DNA from: Streptomyces phaeoluteigriseus
GTDB taxonomy: Bacteria; Actinomycetota; Actinomycetes; Streptomycetales; Streptomycetaceae
Assembly (NCBI RefSeq): GCF_001896135.2
Contig: NZ_MPOH02000015.1
Coordinates: forward strand, 203,305-267,304
Direction: 5' to 3'
Length of the DNA: 64,000 nucleotides
Below, one piece after another: positions 53,256-60,928 of this stretch. Each line of letters begins with the position of its first letter. The first letter of the stretch is position 1. Below the pieces are notes generated by a model that did no database searches, was not told the origin of the DNA, and worked only from the letters and a program-made list of their open reading frames with translations. The translations under genes and the position numbers were made by a program.

Positions 53256-54442
53256 CGACGGAGGTGGCGGTGCTCGGCGTGGGCATGCACCCCTGGGGCA
53301 AGTGGGGGCGCGGCTTCGTCGAGTACGGCGTGGTGGCGGCGCGCGCGGCACTGGCCGACGCCGGCCTGGACTGGCGGGACATCGGCTCGATCGTGGGCGC
53401 GGACACAGTGCGTGGCGGTTACCCCGGATATGTCGCCGGGGCGACCTTCGCCAAGGCCCTGGGCTGGCAGGGCGCCCGGGTGACGAGCGTGTACGCGGCG
53501 TGCGCCTCCGGCGCCCAGGCGATCGACGCGGCGCGCGGGCAGATCCTCGCCGGTCTGTCGGACGTCGTGCTCGTCGTGGGGGCGGATGCCGCGCCCAAGG
53601 GGTTCTTCCGGCCCGCGGGCGGCGACCGGCCGGACGACCCTGACTGGTTGCGGTTCCGGGTGCTCGGCGCGACGAATCCGACGTACTTCGGGCTGTACGC
53701 GCGTCGGCGCATGGCGGTGCACGGGGACACGGCCGAGGACTTCGCCCAGGTCAAGGTGAAGAACTCCGCCATGGGCGCGCTGAACCGTTACGCGCGCTAC
53801 CGCAAGCGGGTCACCGCCGACGAGGTCGCCGCCTCCGCCGTGGTCTCCGATCCGCTGCGGCTGCTCGACATCTGCGCGACCTCGGACGGCGGGGCGGCCC
53901 TGGTGCTCTCCAGCCTGGAGTTCGCGCGGCGGCACGGGGCGGCGGACCCGGTGCGGATCCGCGCGGTGTCCACGGTCACGCCACGTTATCCCCATACCGT
54001 GCTGGACCTGCCGGACATCGCCACCGACTCCGCGGCGGCGATGGAGCCGGCCGGGCAGGCGTTCCGGGCGTCGATCGCCACGGCCGCCTACGAGGAGGCC
54101 GGGATCGGGCCCGAGGACATCTCCCTGGCCGAGGTTTACGACCTGTCCACCGCTCTGGAGTTGCAGTGGTACGAGGATCTCGCCCTGTGTGCGCAGGGTG
54201 ACGGCGCCAAGCTGCTGCGGGAGGGCGTCACGGCGCTGGGCGGTCGTGTACCGGTGAACGTGAGCGGCGGGCTGGCCTCGTTCGGGGAAGCGGTTCCCGC
54301 CCAGGCACTCGCCCAGGTCTGCGAGGTGACCTGGCAGTTGAGAGGTCGGGCGGGCGAACGTCAGGTGGCCGACGCGCGCGTGGGCATCACCGCGAACCAG
54401 GGGCTGTTCGGGCACGGCTCGGCGGTGGTCGCGGTGAGGTGA
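53252..54442 (+). CDS. Thiolase-like lipid-transfer protein
   Basis: A 396-residue thiolase-fold protein of the SCP2-thiolase/Ltp type. VTSVYAACASGAQAIDAARG holds the nucleophilic-elbow cysteine of the family, and the C-terminal active-site loops are VYDLSTALELQWYEDLALCA and VNVSGGLASFGEAVPAQALA with GITANQGLFGHGS. The N-terminal HPWGKWGR segment suits a condensing/retro-aldol homologue. It forms a likely complex with the upstream DUF35 partner. Known pairs cleave steroid or fatty-acid side-chain aldols; the substrate here is unknown. No aldolase, dehydrogenase or hydratase partner is in the window. Confidence 0.88.
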   Translation: MTTEVAVLGVGMHPWGKWGRGFVEYGVVAARAALADAGLDWRDIGSIVGADTVRGGYPGYVAGATFAKALGWQGARVTSVYAACASGAQAIDAARGQILAGLSDVVLVVGADAAPKGFFRPAGGDRPDDPDWLRFRVLGATNPTYFGLYARRRMAVHGDTAEDFAQVKVKNSAMGALNRYARYRKRVTADEVAASAVVSDPLRLLDICATSDGGAALVLSSLEFARRHGAADPVRIRAVSTVTPRYPHTVLDLPDIATDSAAAMEPAGQAFRASIATAAYEEAGIGPEDISLAEVYDLSTALELQWYEDLALCAQGDGAKLLREGVTALGGRVPVNVSGGLASFGEAVPAQALAQVCEVTWQLRGRAGERQVADARVGITANQGLFGHGSAVVAVR

Positions 54443-54615
54443 GGTGAGGTGACGGTCGTTGCCCGCCGGAGGGCCGTGGGCGAGCCAGGAGGACAAGCCG
54501 TCGCCGTACCCCGGTCCCTCCGTGCGCTTCGTACGGTGTGTGACCAGCTCGGAAGCCTGCGTGAACGTCTTATGAACTGGGCCTGGGCAGACGTCGGTAG
54601 CGCCATCATGCTGCC

Positions 54616-56265
54616 GTGCGCTCATGGACGGATACTCTCCGCTTCGCCTTCCAGCCGGTGGTCAATCTGGCCACCGGAGCGGTGGCGGGGCTGGAGATAC
54701 TCGCCCGCCCGGAGAGCGGCGACATTCTTGCGCAGGCCCGGCGGGACCCCGAACTCGACAGCCGGGTGGCCGTCTTGGCGATCCGGTCCGCGGTGCTCAG
54801 GGAGACGCTGCTGCCGCTGCATGTCAACGTGTTCGCCGGCACTCTGGCCGATCTCGGCGGGCTCACCCCGTTGTACGACGCGGTGCGCGAGGCGGGCCGG
54901 CTGCCGTGGGAGGTGACGCTCGACGTCGTGCCGCCGTACACCCACGTGCCGCAGCCCGCGCTGCTGGAGGCGCTGGCCGGACTGCGGGAGCAGGGCTTCC
55001 GGATCAGCGCGGACGGCGTCGGCGACGGGGACCTTCCGCTGCGGCTGCTGACGGACATCGCGCCCGACCTGGTGAAACTCGATGCGTCCCTGCTGACCCG
55101 ACCGGCGGCGGTACGGGCGATGCGGACGCTGTGCGACGAACTGGGGGCGTTGTTGGGGGTCGAGGGGGTGGAGACCGAGTTGCAGTGCGCGACGGCGCTG
55201 TCGGCCGGTGCGCAGCTCGCCCAGGGGGAGCTGTTCGCGCCTCCGGCCCGACTGCCCGCGGCGGACGTCTACCTGCCTCCGCGCTCCCCCGACGGCGTCT
55301 CGGCGCCCCGTTCGGGCCCGTCGGTGCGGGAGTTCGTGCGGCCGGCGGCGCTCCTGCCCGCGACCGCCTCCGCCGGTCAGGTCCGGGCGCTGCTGACCGG
55401 CTCGCCCGACGTGTCCGGGGTGCTGCTCGTGGACCGCGCGGGGGTGCCTGTCCGCTCACTGCACCGCTCGCGCTTCCTGCTGTCGATGTCGGCCCGCTAC
55501 GGACACGCCCTGTACACCGACCGGCCCGCGGCCAAGCTCGGTGATCCGCCCCGGGCGGTCGGCATCGACGCCACGGCGTGGGAGGTGCTGGACGTGGTCG
55601 CGGACGGCGACCGGGACCGCACCTCCGACGATGTCGCCGTCGTCGACCGCCACGGGCGGTGCGTGGGCGTCGTCCGGCTGGCCGACCTCGTGCGGGCGCT
55701 CGCCGAGTCCCGGGTCGAGGAGGCGGCGGGGCTCAATCCGCTGACGCGGCTGCCCGGTTCGGACGCGATCACCGGTGAGGTGGACCGGCGCATCGCGGAC
55801 GGCCGGTCCTTCGCCCTGAGCTGGCTGGACGTCGACCACTTCAAACAGGTCAACGACGGCGTCGGGTTCGCCGCCGGCGACGAGTTGATCCGCGCGGTGG
55901 GGCGGGCGCTTCAGTTCGCGGCATCCGGCAACACGCGCGTGGGACACATCGGCGGGGACGACTTCCTGGTCCTGACCGATCCGGAGGGCTTGGCTCCGCT
56001 GGCTGCCTCGGTGCTGGACGCGCCCTGGTCGGCGGGTGGCCTTCCGGTCACGCTGTCGCTGGCCACGGTCCTGTGCGTGCCGGGCGGCGTCACGGATCAC
56101 CGTCAGGCTGCGGCCTGTCTGGCCCCGCTCAAGAAGGCCGCGAAGGCGCTGCGCGGGGCCAGTTGGGTGCTGGGGCAGGCGGGACTGCCGGGGCACGAGG
56201 TCCGGCGAGGGGTGTCGTCGGTCGCGGCAGCGGGTTCGGTGGGGGCCGAGCCAGGCGCGGGCTGA
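54616..56265 (+). CDS. EAL-CBS-GGDEF composite signalling protein (degenerate catalytic sites)
   Basis: A 549-residue soluble protein. An EAL-like domain spans about 10-215, a CBS pair about 245-365 (ATASAGQVRALLTGSPDVSG, then DRTSDDVAVVDRHGRCVGVV), and a GGDEF-like domain about 375-520 (LNPLTRLPGSDAITGEVDRR, then GHIGGDDFLVLTDP). The EAL motif is EIL, the DDFGTG loop reads ADGVGDG and one catalytic Glu is missing (WEVTLDV); the GGDEF motif reads GGDDF. So it is probably a c-di-GMP or nucleotide sensor, or a weak enzyme, with CBS domains sensing adenine nucleotides. GTG 54616; the ribosome binding site is weak. Confidence 0.85.
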   Translation: MRSWTDTLRFAFQPVVNLATGAVAGLEILARPESGDILAQARRDPELDSRVAVLAIRSAVLRETLLPLHVNVFAGTLADLGGLTPLYDAVREAGRLPWEVTLDVVPPYTHVPQPALLEALAGLREQGFRISADGVGDGDLPLRLLTDIAPDLVKLDASLLTRPAAVRAMRTLCDELGALLGVEGVETELQCATALSAGAQLAQGELFAPPARLPAADVYLPPRSPDGVSAPRSGPSVREFVRPAALLPATASAGQVRALLTGSPDVSGVLLVDRAGVPVRSLHRSRFLLSMSARYGHALYTDRPAAKLGDPPRAVGIDATAWEVLDVVADGDRDRTSDDVAVVDRHGRCVGVVRLADLVRALAESRVEEAAGLNPLTRLPGSDAITGEVDRRIADGRSFALSWLDVDHFKQVNDGVGFAAGDELIRAVGRALQFAASGNTRVGHIGGDDFLVLTDPEGLAPLAASVLDAPWSAGGLPVTLSLATVLCVPGGVTDHRQAAACLAPLKKAAKALRGASWVLGQAGLPGHEVRRGVSSVAAAGSVGAEPGAG

Positions 56266-56808
56266 GGGGCCTTCAGGGCGAAGGGGAGGTCCGCCGGGCG
56301 GCCTGCGGGGGGCCTCAGTGGGCCTCCTGCCTGTCCGGAGGAACGCGCCGGAGCGACGGGGCCACGGCGGACGTCCGTCCGGGCCAGGGTCGTCGTCAGG
56401 GCTCCGAGGGCCGCCGTGTAGGGCCTCCCTCACTTCTCACATGACGGTGGCAAGCTCCCGTGACGTCACGCGTGCGGAGTCCGGCGGGATACCGGCCGTT
56501 GCGCGGACCTTCCGTACCCGCGCTCCCCAACCATTGCCGTCGCCCTCCTTGACGCTCCCTGGACGCCGGTGAACACTTCCCGTTGTCGGCCGACATCGCC
56601 GTACATTCTCGGCGTATCCAGGCGTAGCGCAACAAGGGCTCCATGCCCTCACGGCCTCCTGTCCCCAGGGCGATCCGGCTTCGACGGCACGCTCGTCACG
56701 GACGCCGGGCGGGGCGCGGGACCTCCCTGCCCTGGCTGGAGCAGCCACGGGAACCGCACCCTGCACGGAGCGCCGGGGTCATCCCCCGGGCCGGGCCCAG
56801 GAGCCGCC
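56266..56808. other. Intergenic region upstream of glpFK, 543 bp
   Basis: It has no recognisable gene. In Streptomyces the main glycerol operon is preceded by gylR; no IclR-type gene is present here, which suggests this is a second glpFK locus. GCCGGGGTCATCCCCCGGGC (56781-56800) folds as a short hairpin just before the glpF ribosome binding site. No promoter stands out. Confidence 0.4.
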
Positions 56809-57558
56809 ATGAGCAACGCGGACATACTCGTCGGCGAGACCACCGGTACCGCCGTTCTCATCCTGTTCGGCGCCGGCGTCTGCGCCGCCGTCACGCTCGG
56901 ACACTCCAAGGCGCGGGCCTCGGGGTGAGCCGTGATCGCCTTCGGCTGGGGGTTCGGTGTGCCGACGGGGGCGTACACCGCTGCGCCGCTGTCCGGCGGG
57001 CATCTCGATCCGGCCGTCACCCTCGGGATCGCGGTCGACACGGGCGCATGGGGCAGGGTCTGGGTCCATCTCCTCGGCCAGATGCTCGGCGCCGTGATCG
57101 GTGCCGTGATCGGTGCCGTCCTCGCGTACCTGGTCCACCTGGCCCAGTTCCAGGCGAACGTACGGCAGACCGGCACCACCGAGGAGCCGACACCGACCCT
57201 CGGCGTCTTCTCGACCATCCCCGAGATCCGGAATCCGGTCGCCAACCTGATCACCGAGATCATCCCGACGATCGCGCTCGTCCTGCCGATCCTCGCCTTC
57301 GGTCTGACGAAGGGGCTCGGCGAGTCCGGCACCCTCGTGCTGATCGTGTCCCTGCTCGTCGTGGGGATCGGCCTCTCGCTCGGCGGGCCGACCGGCTACG
57401 CCGTCAACCCGGCACGGGATCCCGGTCCACGCATCGTGCACACGTTCCTGCCCGTCCCGAACACGGGCACTTCCGACCGGGGCCACGCCTGGATCCCCGT
57501 CGTCGGTCCGCTGATCGGCGGAGTGCTCTCGGGCCTTCTCCACAACGTCGCCTTCTGA
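56809..57558 (+). pseudogene. glpF: Glycerol uptake facilitator (MIP/aquaglyceroporin) with in-frame TGA
   Basis: It starts ATG 56809 behind AGGAG: DILVGETTGTAVLILFGAGV then LGHSKARASG, then an in-frame TGA (56926-56928) where homologues have Trp (AGW...). The same frame goes on as AVIAFGWGFGVPTGAYTAAP, six-helix MIP channel, to 57558 (250 codons). The first pore motif NPA reads DPA (GGHLDPAVTLG) and the second is normal (GYAVNPARDPGPR). One substitution TGG to TGA explains the stop. As written the channel is truncated after 39 residues. It precedes glpK by 20 bp. Confidence 0.8.
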
Positions 57559-57578
57559 ACCCAGCCCAAGGGGTAGCC

Positions 57579-59099
57579 ATGACGGACAACGCCGAGAAGT
57601 ACGTCGCCGCGATCGACCAGGGCACCACCTCCAGCCGCTGCATGATCTTCGACCGCGACGGCGCCGTCGTCGCCGTCGACCAGCGCGAGCACCGGCAGAT
57701 CTTCCCCAGGCCCGGCTGGGTGGAACACGACGCCACCGAGATCTGGTCCAAGGTGCAGGCGGTGGTCGCCGGGGCGATCGCCCGGGCCGGCCTGCGCGCG
57801 GACCGGATCAGCGCGCTCGGCATCACCAACCAGCGTGAGACGACCGTGTTGTGGGACCGGGCCACGGGCAAGCCCGTGCACAACGCGATCGTGTGGCAGG
57901 ACACCCGGACCGCCGCGCTCTGCAGAGAACTGGGCGGCACCGACGGGCAGGACCGCTTCCGCGAGCAGACCGGGCTTCCCCTGGCGAGCTACTTCTCGGG
58001 CCCCAAGGCGGCCTGGCTGCTCGACAACGTGCCCGGCCTCAGGAACCGCGCCGAGCGCGGCGAGATCGCCTTCGGAACGATCGACTCCTGGCTCATCTGG
58101 AACCTCACCGGCGGCGTCGACGGCGGCCGACATGTGACGGACGTGACGAACGCCGGGCGCACCATGCTGATGAACCTGGAGACGCTCCAGTGGGACGCCT
58201 CCATCCTCGCCGCGATGAACGTGCCCGAGGCGGTCCTGCCGGAGATCAGGTCCTCCGCCGAGATCTACGGCACGGCGGTGGGCCGACTCTCCGGTGTGCC
58301 GGTCGCCTCGGCGCTGGGCGACCAGCAGGCGGCGGTGTTCGGGCAGGCCTGCTACGACGTGGGGACGGCGAAGAACACGTACGGGACGGGCAGCTTCCTG
58401 CTGCTCAACACCGGCACCCGGCCGGTGCCGTCGAAGAACGGGCTGCTGACGACGATGGGGTACAAGATCGGCGGGGAGGCGGCGGTCTACTGTCTGGAGG
58501 GTTCGATCGCCATAACGGGCGCGCTCGTTCAGTGGTTCCGCGACCAGCTCGGCATCATCCGCACGGCGGACGAGATCGAGACGCTGGCGGCGAGCGTCGA
58601 CGACAACGGCGGCGCGTACATCGTGCCCGCGTTCTCCGGCCTGTTCGCTCCCTACTGGCGCTCCGACGCGCGCGGAGTCGTCACCGGGCTCACCCGGTAC
58701 GTCACGAAGGCACATCTCGCGCGTGCCGTACTGGAGGCGACGAGCTGGCAGACGCGTGAGGTCGTCGACGCGATGTACCAGGACTCCGGGGTGCGGATCA
58801 CCACGTTGAAGGTGGACGGGGGCATGACGAAGAACAACCTGCTCATGCAGCACCAGGCGGACGTCCTCGGGGTGCCCGTGATCCGGCCCCGGGTCTCCGA
58901 GACGACCTGCCTGGGCGCGGCATACGCGGCCGGGCTGGCCACGGGTGTCTGGAACGACCTCGACGAACTGAAGACCCACTGGCAAAAGGACGCCGAGTGG
59001 ACGCCGACGATGGAGGCGTCGGTCCGGGACCGCGAGTACCGCAACTGGCGCAAGGCCGTGGAGAAGAGCTTCGGGTGGCTGGAGGACGGCCAGGGATAG
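57579..59099 (+). CDS. glpK: Glycerol kinase
   Basis: A 506-residue FGGY kinase of full length. N-terminal AAIDQGTTSSRCMIFDRDGA holds the phosphate loop, and ITNQRETTVLWDRATGKPVH and DQQAAVFGQACYDVGTAKNT are typical GlpK segments. YGTGSFLLLNTG and the C-terminal KVDGGMTKNNLLMQHQADVL complete the ATP site. It phosphorylates glycerol brought in by GlpF. The ATG at 57579 has AAGGGG upstream. It ends in a bidirectional hairpin; no glpD follows, unlike the main gyl operon. Confidence 0.95.
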   Translation: MTDNAEKYVAAIDQGTTSSRCMIFDRDGAVVAVDQREHRQIFPRPGWVEHDATEIWSKVQAVVAGAIARAGLRADRISALGITNQRETTVLWDRATGKPVHNAIVWQDTRTAALCRELGGTDGQDRFREQTGLPLASYFSGPKAAWLLDNVPGLRNRAERGEIAFGTIDSWLIWNLTGGVDGGRHVTDVTNAGRTMLMNLETLQWDASILAAMNVPEAVLPEIRSSAEIYGTAVGRLSGVPVASALGDQQAAVFGQACYDVGTAKNTYGTGSFLLLNTGTRPVPSKNGLLTTMGYKIGGEAAVYCLEGSIAITGALVQWFRDQLGIIRTADEIETLAASVDDNGGAYIVPAFSGLFAPYWRSDARGVVTGLTRYVTKAHLARAVLEATSWQTREVVDAMYQDSGVRITTLKVDGGMTKNNLLMQHQADVLGVPVIRPRVSETTCLGAAYAAGLATGVWNDLDELKTHWQKDAEWTPTMEASVRDREYRNWRKAVEKSFGWLEDGQG

Positions 59100-59138
59100 C
59101 CCGGGCCCGCCACGCGCGCGTGCGTCTCCTTGAGCCGC

Positions 59139-59170
59139 GGCCCGTACCCCGGTCGGCGGGGGTACGGGCC
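59139..59170. terminator. Bidirectional terminator between glpK and the conservon
   Basis: GGCCCGTACCCC pairs with GGGGTACGGGCC (12-bp stem, 8-nt loop) between the convergent glpK and cvnD genes. Confidence 0.8.
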
Positions 59171-59181
59171 GTGCGCGCGGC

Positions 59182-59787
59182 TCAGGTGGTGACGGTCTGC
59201 CGGCGGCCGGCGTCGTGGTCCATGGCGTGCTGGACGACACCGACCAGTACGTCCTTCACCGAACTCCGGTCGCGGGCGTCGCACAGCAGCACCGGTACGG
59301 CCTCGTCGAGGTCGAGGGCGCGACGTACGTCCTCGACGGGGTAACGGGCCGCTTCCTCGAAGCAGTTGACGCCGATGAGGAAGGGGATGGAACGCCGTTC
59401 GAAGTAGTCGACTGCGGCGAAGCAGTCCTCCAGGCGGCGGGTGTCGGCGAGCACGATCGCACCGAGGGCACCTTCGGACAACTCGTCCCACATGAACCAG
59501 AACCGCTCTTGTCCGGGCGTACCGAACAGGTACAGCACCAGGTCCTCGCGCAGGGTGATGCGGCCGAAGTCCATCGCGACGGTGGTCGTGTGCTTGCGCT
59601 CGACGCCCGTGGTGTCGTCGACCGGCCGGCCCGCCTCGGTGAGGAACTCCTCGGTGCGCAGCGGCCTGATCTCGCTGACGGCACCGACGAGGGTCGTCTT
59701 GCCCACGCCGAATCCGCCTGCCACCAGGATCTTGAGCGTGACGGGCTCGACCGGGGGCTTGCCGCGCTCAGAACGCCCGAAGATCAT
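59182..59787 (-). CDS. Conservon Ras-like GTPase (CvnD)
   Basis: A 201-residue small GTPase: P-loop ILVAGGFGVGKTTLVGAVSE, switch region with DDTTGVERKHTTTVAMDFG, and the G3 site LYLFGTPGQERFWFMWDELS (GTPGQ in place of DTAGQ). The NKxD site is GVNCFEEA. These are the marks of the bacterial MglA/CvnD group. Conservons (cvnA kinase, cvnB roadblock, cvnC DUF742, cvnD GTPase) form membrane-associated complexes that affect development and antibiotic production. ATG 59787 has GAGAAG upstream. Last gene of the unit. Confidence 0.92.
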   Translation of the reverse strand: MIFGRSERGKPPVEPVTLKILVAGGFGVGKTTLVGAVSEIRPLRTEEFLTEAGRPVDDTTGVERKHTTTVAMDFGRITLREDLVLYLFGTPGQERFWFMWDELSEGALGAIVLADTRRLEDCFAAVDYFERRSIPFLIGVNCFEEAARYPVEDVRRALDLDEAVPVLLCDARDRSSVKDVLVGVVQHAMDHDAGRRQTVTT

Positions 59788-60064
59788 CGGTTGCTTCTCC
59801 TGCTCGATGGGGTCGTGGGCGGTGGACCGTAGCCGCCGCCGGGGTCTCGATGACGTGGACGTCGCCGGGGCCGACGTCCACGCAGCCGCTGTCGCTGCCG
59901 CCGCGTTCGACGACGGTGCCGTCGGCGCGTGCCGCCATGCCGTACGGCGGGACACGGCGGCGCCGGGAGAGGGTGGAGACGGTCATGGGCTCCAGGAACC
60001 GGATCCCGCCGACGATGTGCGTGAAGATGCCGCCCCGGTCCACCCAGAACTGCCTGCCTGTCAC
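59768..60064 (-). CDS. Small hypothetical protein inserted between cvnC and cvnD
   Basis: A 98-residue frame from GTG 60064 (GGGGTG 5 bases upstream) that starts 25 bp after the cvnC stop and ends 20 bp inside cvnD. It reads TGRQFWVDRGGIFTHIVGGI, then VSTLSRRRRVPPYGMAARAD and SDSGCVDVGPGDVHVIETPA. Codons have strong G/C third positions until about residue 80, then lose them where the cvnD ribosome binding site begins, as expected if the tail is read through that site. No domain is recognised. ATG 59986 is an alternative start. Conserved conservons usually have no gene here. Confidence 0.55.
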   Translation of the reverse strand: MTGRQFWVDRGGIFTHIVGGIRFLEPMTVSTLSRRRRVPPYGMAARADGTVVERGGSDSGCVDVGPGDVHVIETPAAATVHRPRPHRAGEATDDLRAF

Positions 60065-60088
60065 GTCCTCACCCCGCTTCCGCGCTGC

Positions 60089-60484
60089 TCACAACGCTCG
60101 GAGGCCGTCGATCACGTCGCGCAGAACACTCTCGTCCGGCAGCTCGGCCGGGGGTACGGGCCTGTTCACATGGACGAATTCGGCGTTCACGAGATCTCCG
60201 ACAAGGACCCGCACCACGCCGATGGGCAGGTCGAGTCCGGCGGCCAGTTCGGCGACCGACTGGGGGGCGTCCCGGCACAGGTCCACGATGTCGACGTGCT
60301 CCGGGGACAGCGCGAGGTCCGCGTCCGGGTCGTCGGCGTGGGGTTCGGCCACGACGACCGCGATCAGGTCGAGACGGTGCTGGACCGCACTGGTGGTGCG
60401 GCCCCGCGTCATGGCGTACGGACGGACGACCGGTCCGGCCTCGTCGTCGAACCAGTGGCTTCTTCCCTGACCGTCTGTCCTCAT
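60089..60484 (-). CDS. Conservon DUF742 protein (CvnC)
   Basis: A 131-residue protein with VRPYAMTRGRTTSAVQHRLD, then DLCRDAPQSVAELAAGLDLP (a winged-helix-like segment) and VGDLVNAEFVHVNRPVPPAE. This is the DUF742 pattern of conservons. It is thought to link the CvnB roadblock protein and the GTPase to the sensor kinase. ATG 60484. It follows cvnB by 9 bp. Confidence 0.92.
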   Translation of the reverse strand: MRTDGQGRSHWFDDEAGPVVRPYAMTRGRTTSAVQHRLDLIAVVVAEPHADDPDADLALSPEHVDIVDLCRDAPQSVAELAAGLDLPIGVVRVLVGDLVNAEFVHVNRPVPPAELPDESVLRDVIDGLRAL

Positions 60485-60493
60485 ACCATCCCA

Positions 60494-60928
60494 CTACCCG
60501 CCCGAGGGCAGATCGGTGCGCGGGGCAGTACCCAGATGTGCGCCGACCCGCTTCACCAGGAGCGTCATCTCGTAGGCCACCAGTCCGACGTCCGAGTCGG
60601 CGTCCGCGAGGACGGCGAGGCAGCTGCCGTCACCGGCGGCGGTGACGAACAGGAAGGCCTCGTCCAGCTCGACGACGGTCTGGCGGACGCTGCCGGCCTC
60701 GAAGTGGCGGCCGACGCCCTTGGCCAGGCTGTGGAAGCCGGAGGCGACGGCGGCCAGGTGCTCGCTGTCCTCCCGGGTCAGGTCCTGGGACGCTCCGGTC
60801 GCCAGGCCGTCGCCGGAGAGCACGACGGCCTTGCGGATGCCGGCGACGCGGTCGACGAGGTCGTCGAGAAGCCAGTTCAGTTGGCCGTTGTCGGTCGTGG
60901 TGTGGCCGGTCGTCTTCGGTGCGGTCAT
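60494..60928 (-). CDS. Conservon roadblock/LC7 protein (CvnB)
   Basis: A 144-residue roadblock/LC7 domain protein: LNWLLDDLVDRVAGIRKAVV, then GLATGASQDLTREDSEHLAA and TVVELDEAFLFVTAAGDGSC. It acts as the GTPase-activating or regulatory partner of CvnD, as MglB does for MglA. It starts at ATG 60928, overlapping the stop of cvnA by 4 bp. Confidence 0.93.
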   Translation of the reverse strand: MTAPKTTGHTTTDNGQLNWLLDDLVDRVAGIRKAVVLSGDGLATGASQDLTREDSEHLAAVASGFHSLAKGVGRHFEAGSVRQTVVELDEAFLFVTAAGDGSCLAVLADADSDVGLVAYEMTLLVKRVGAHLGTAPRTDLPSGG

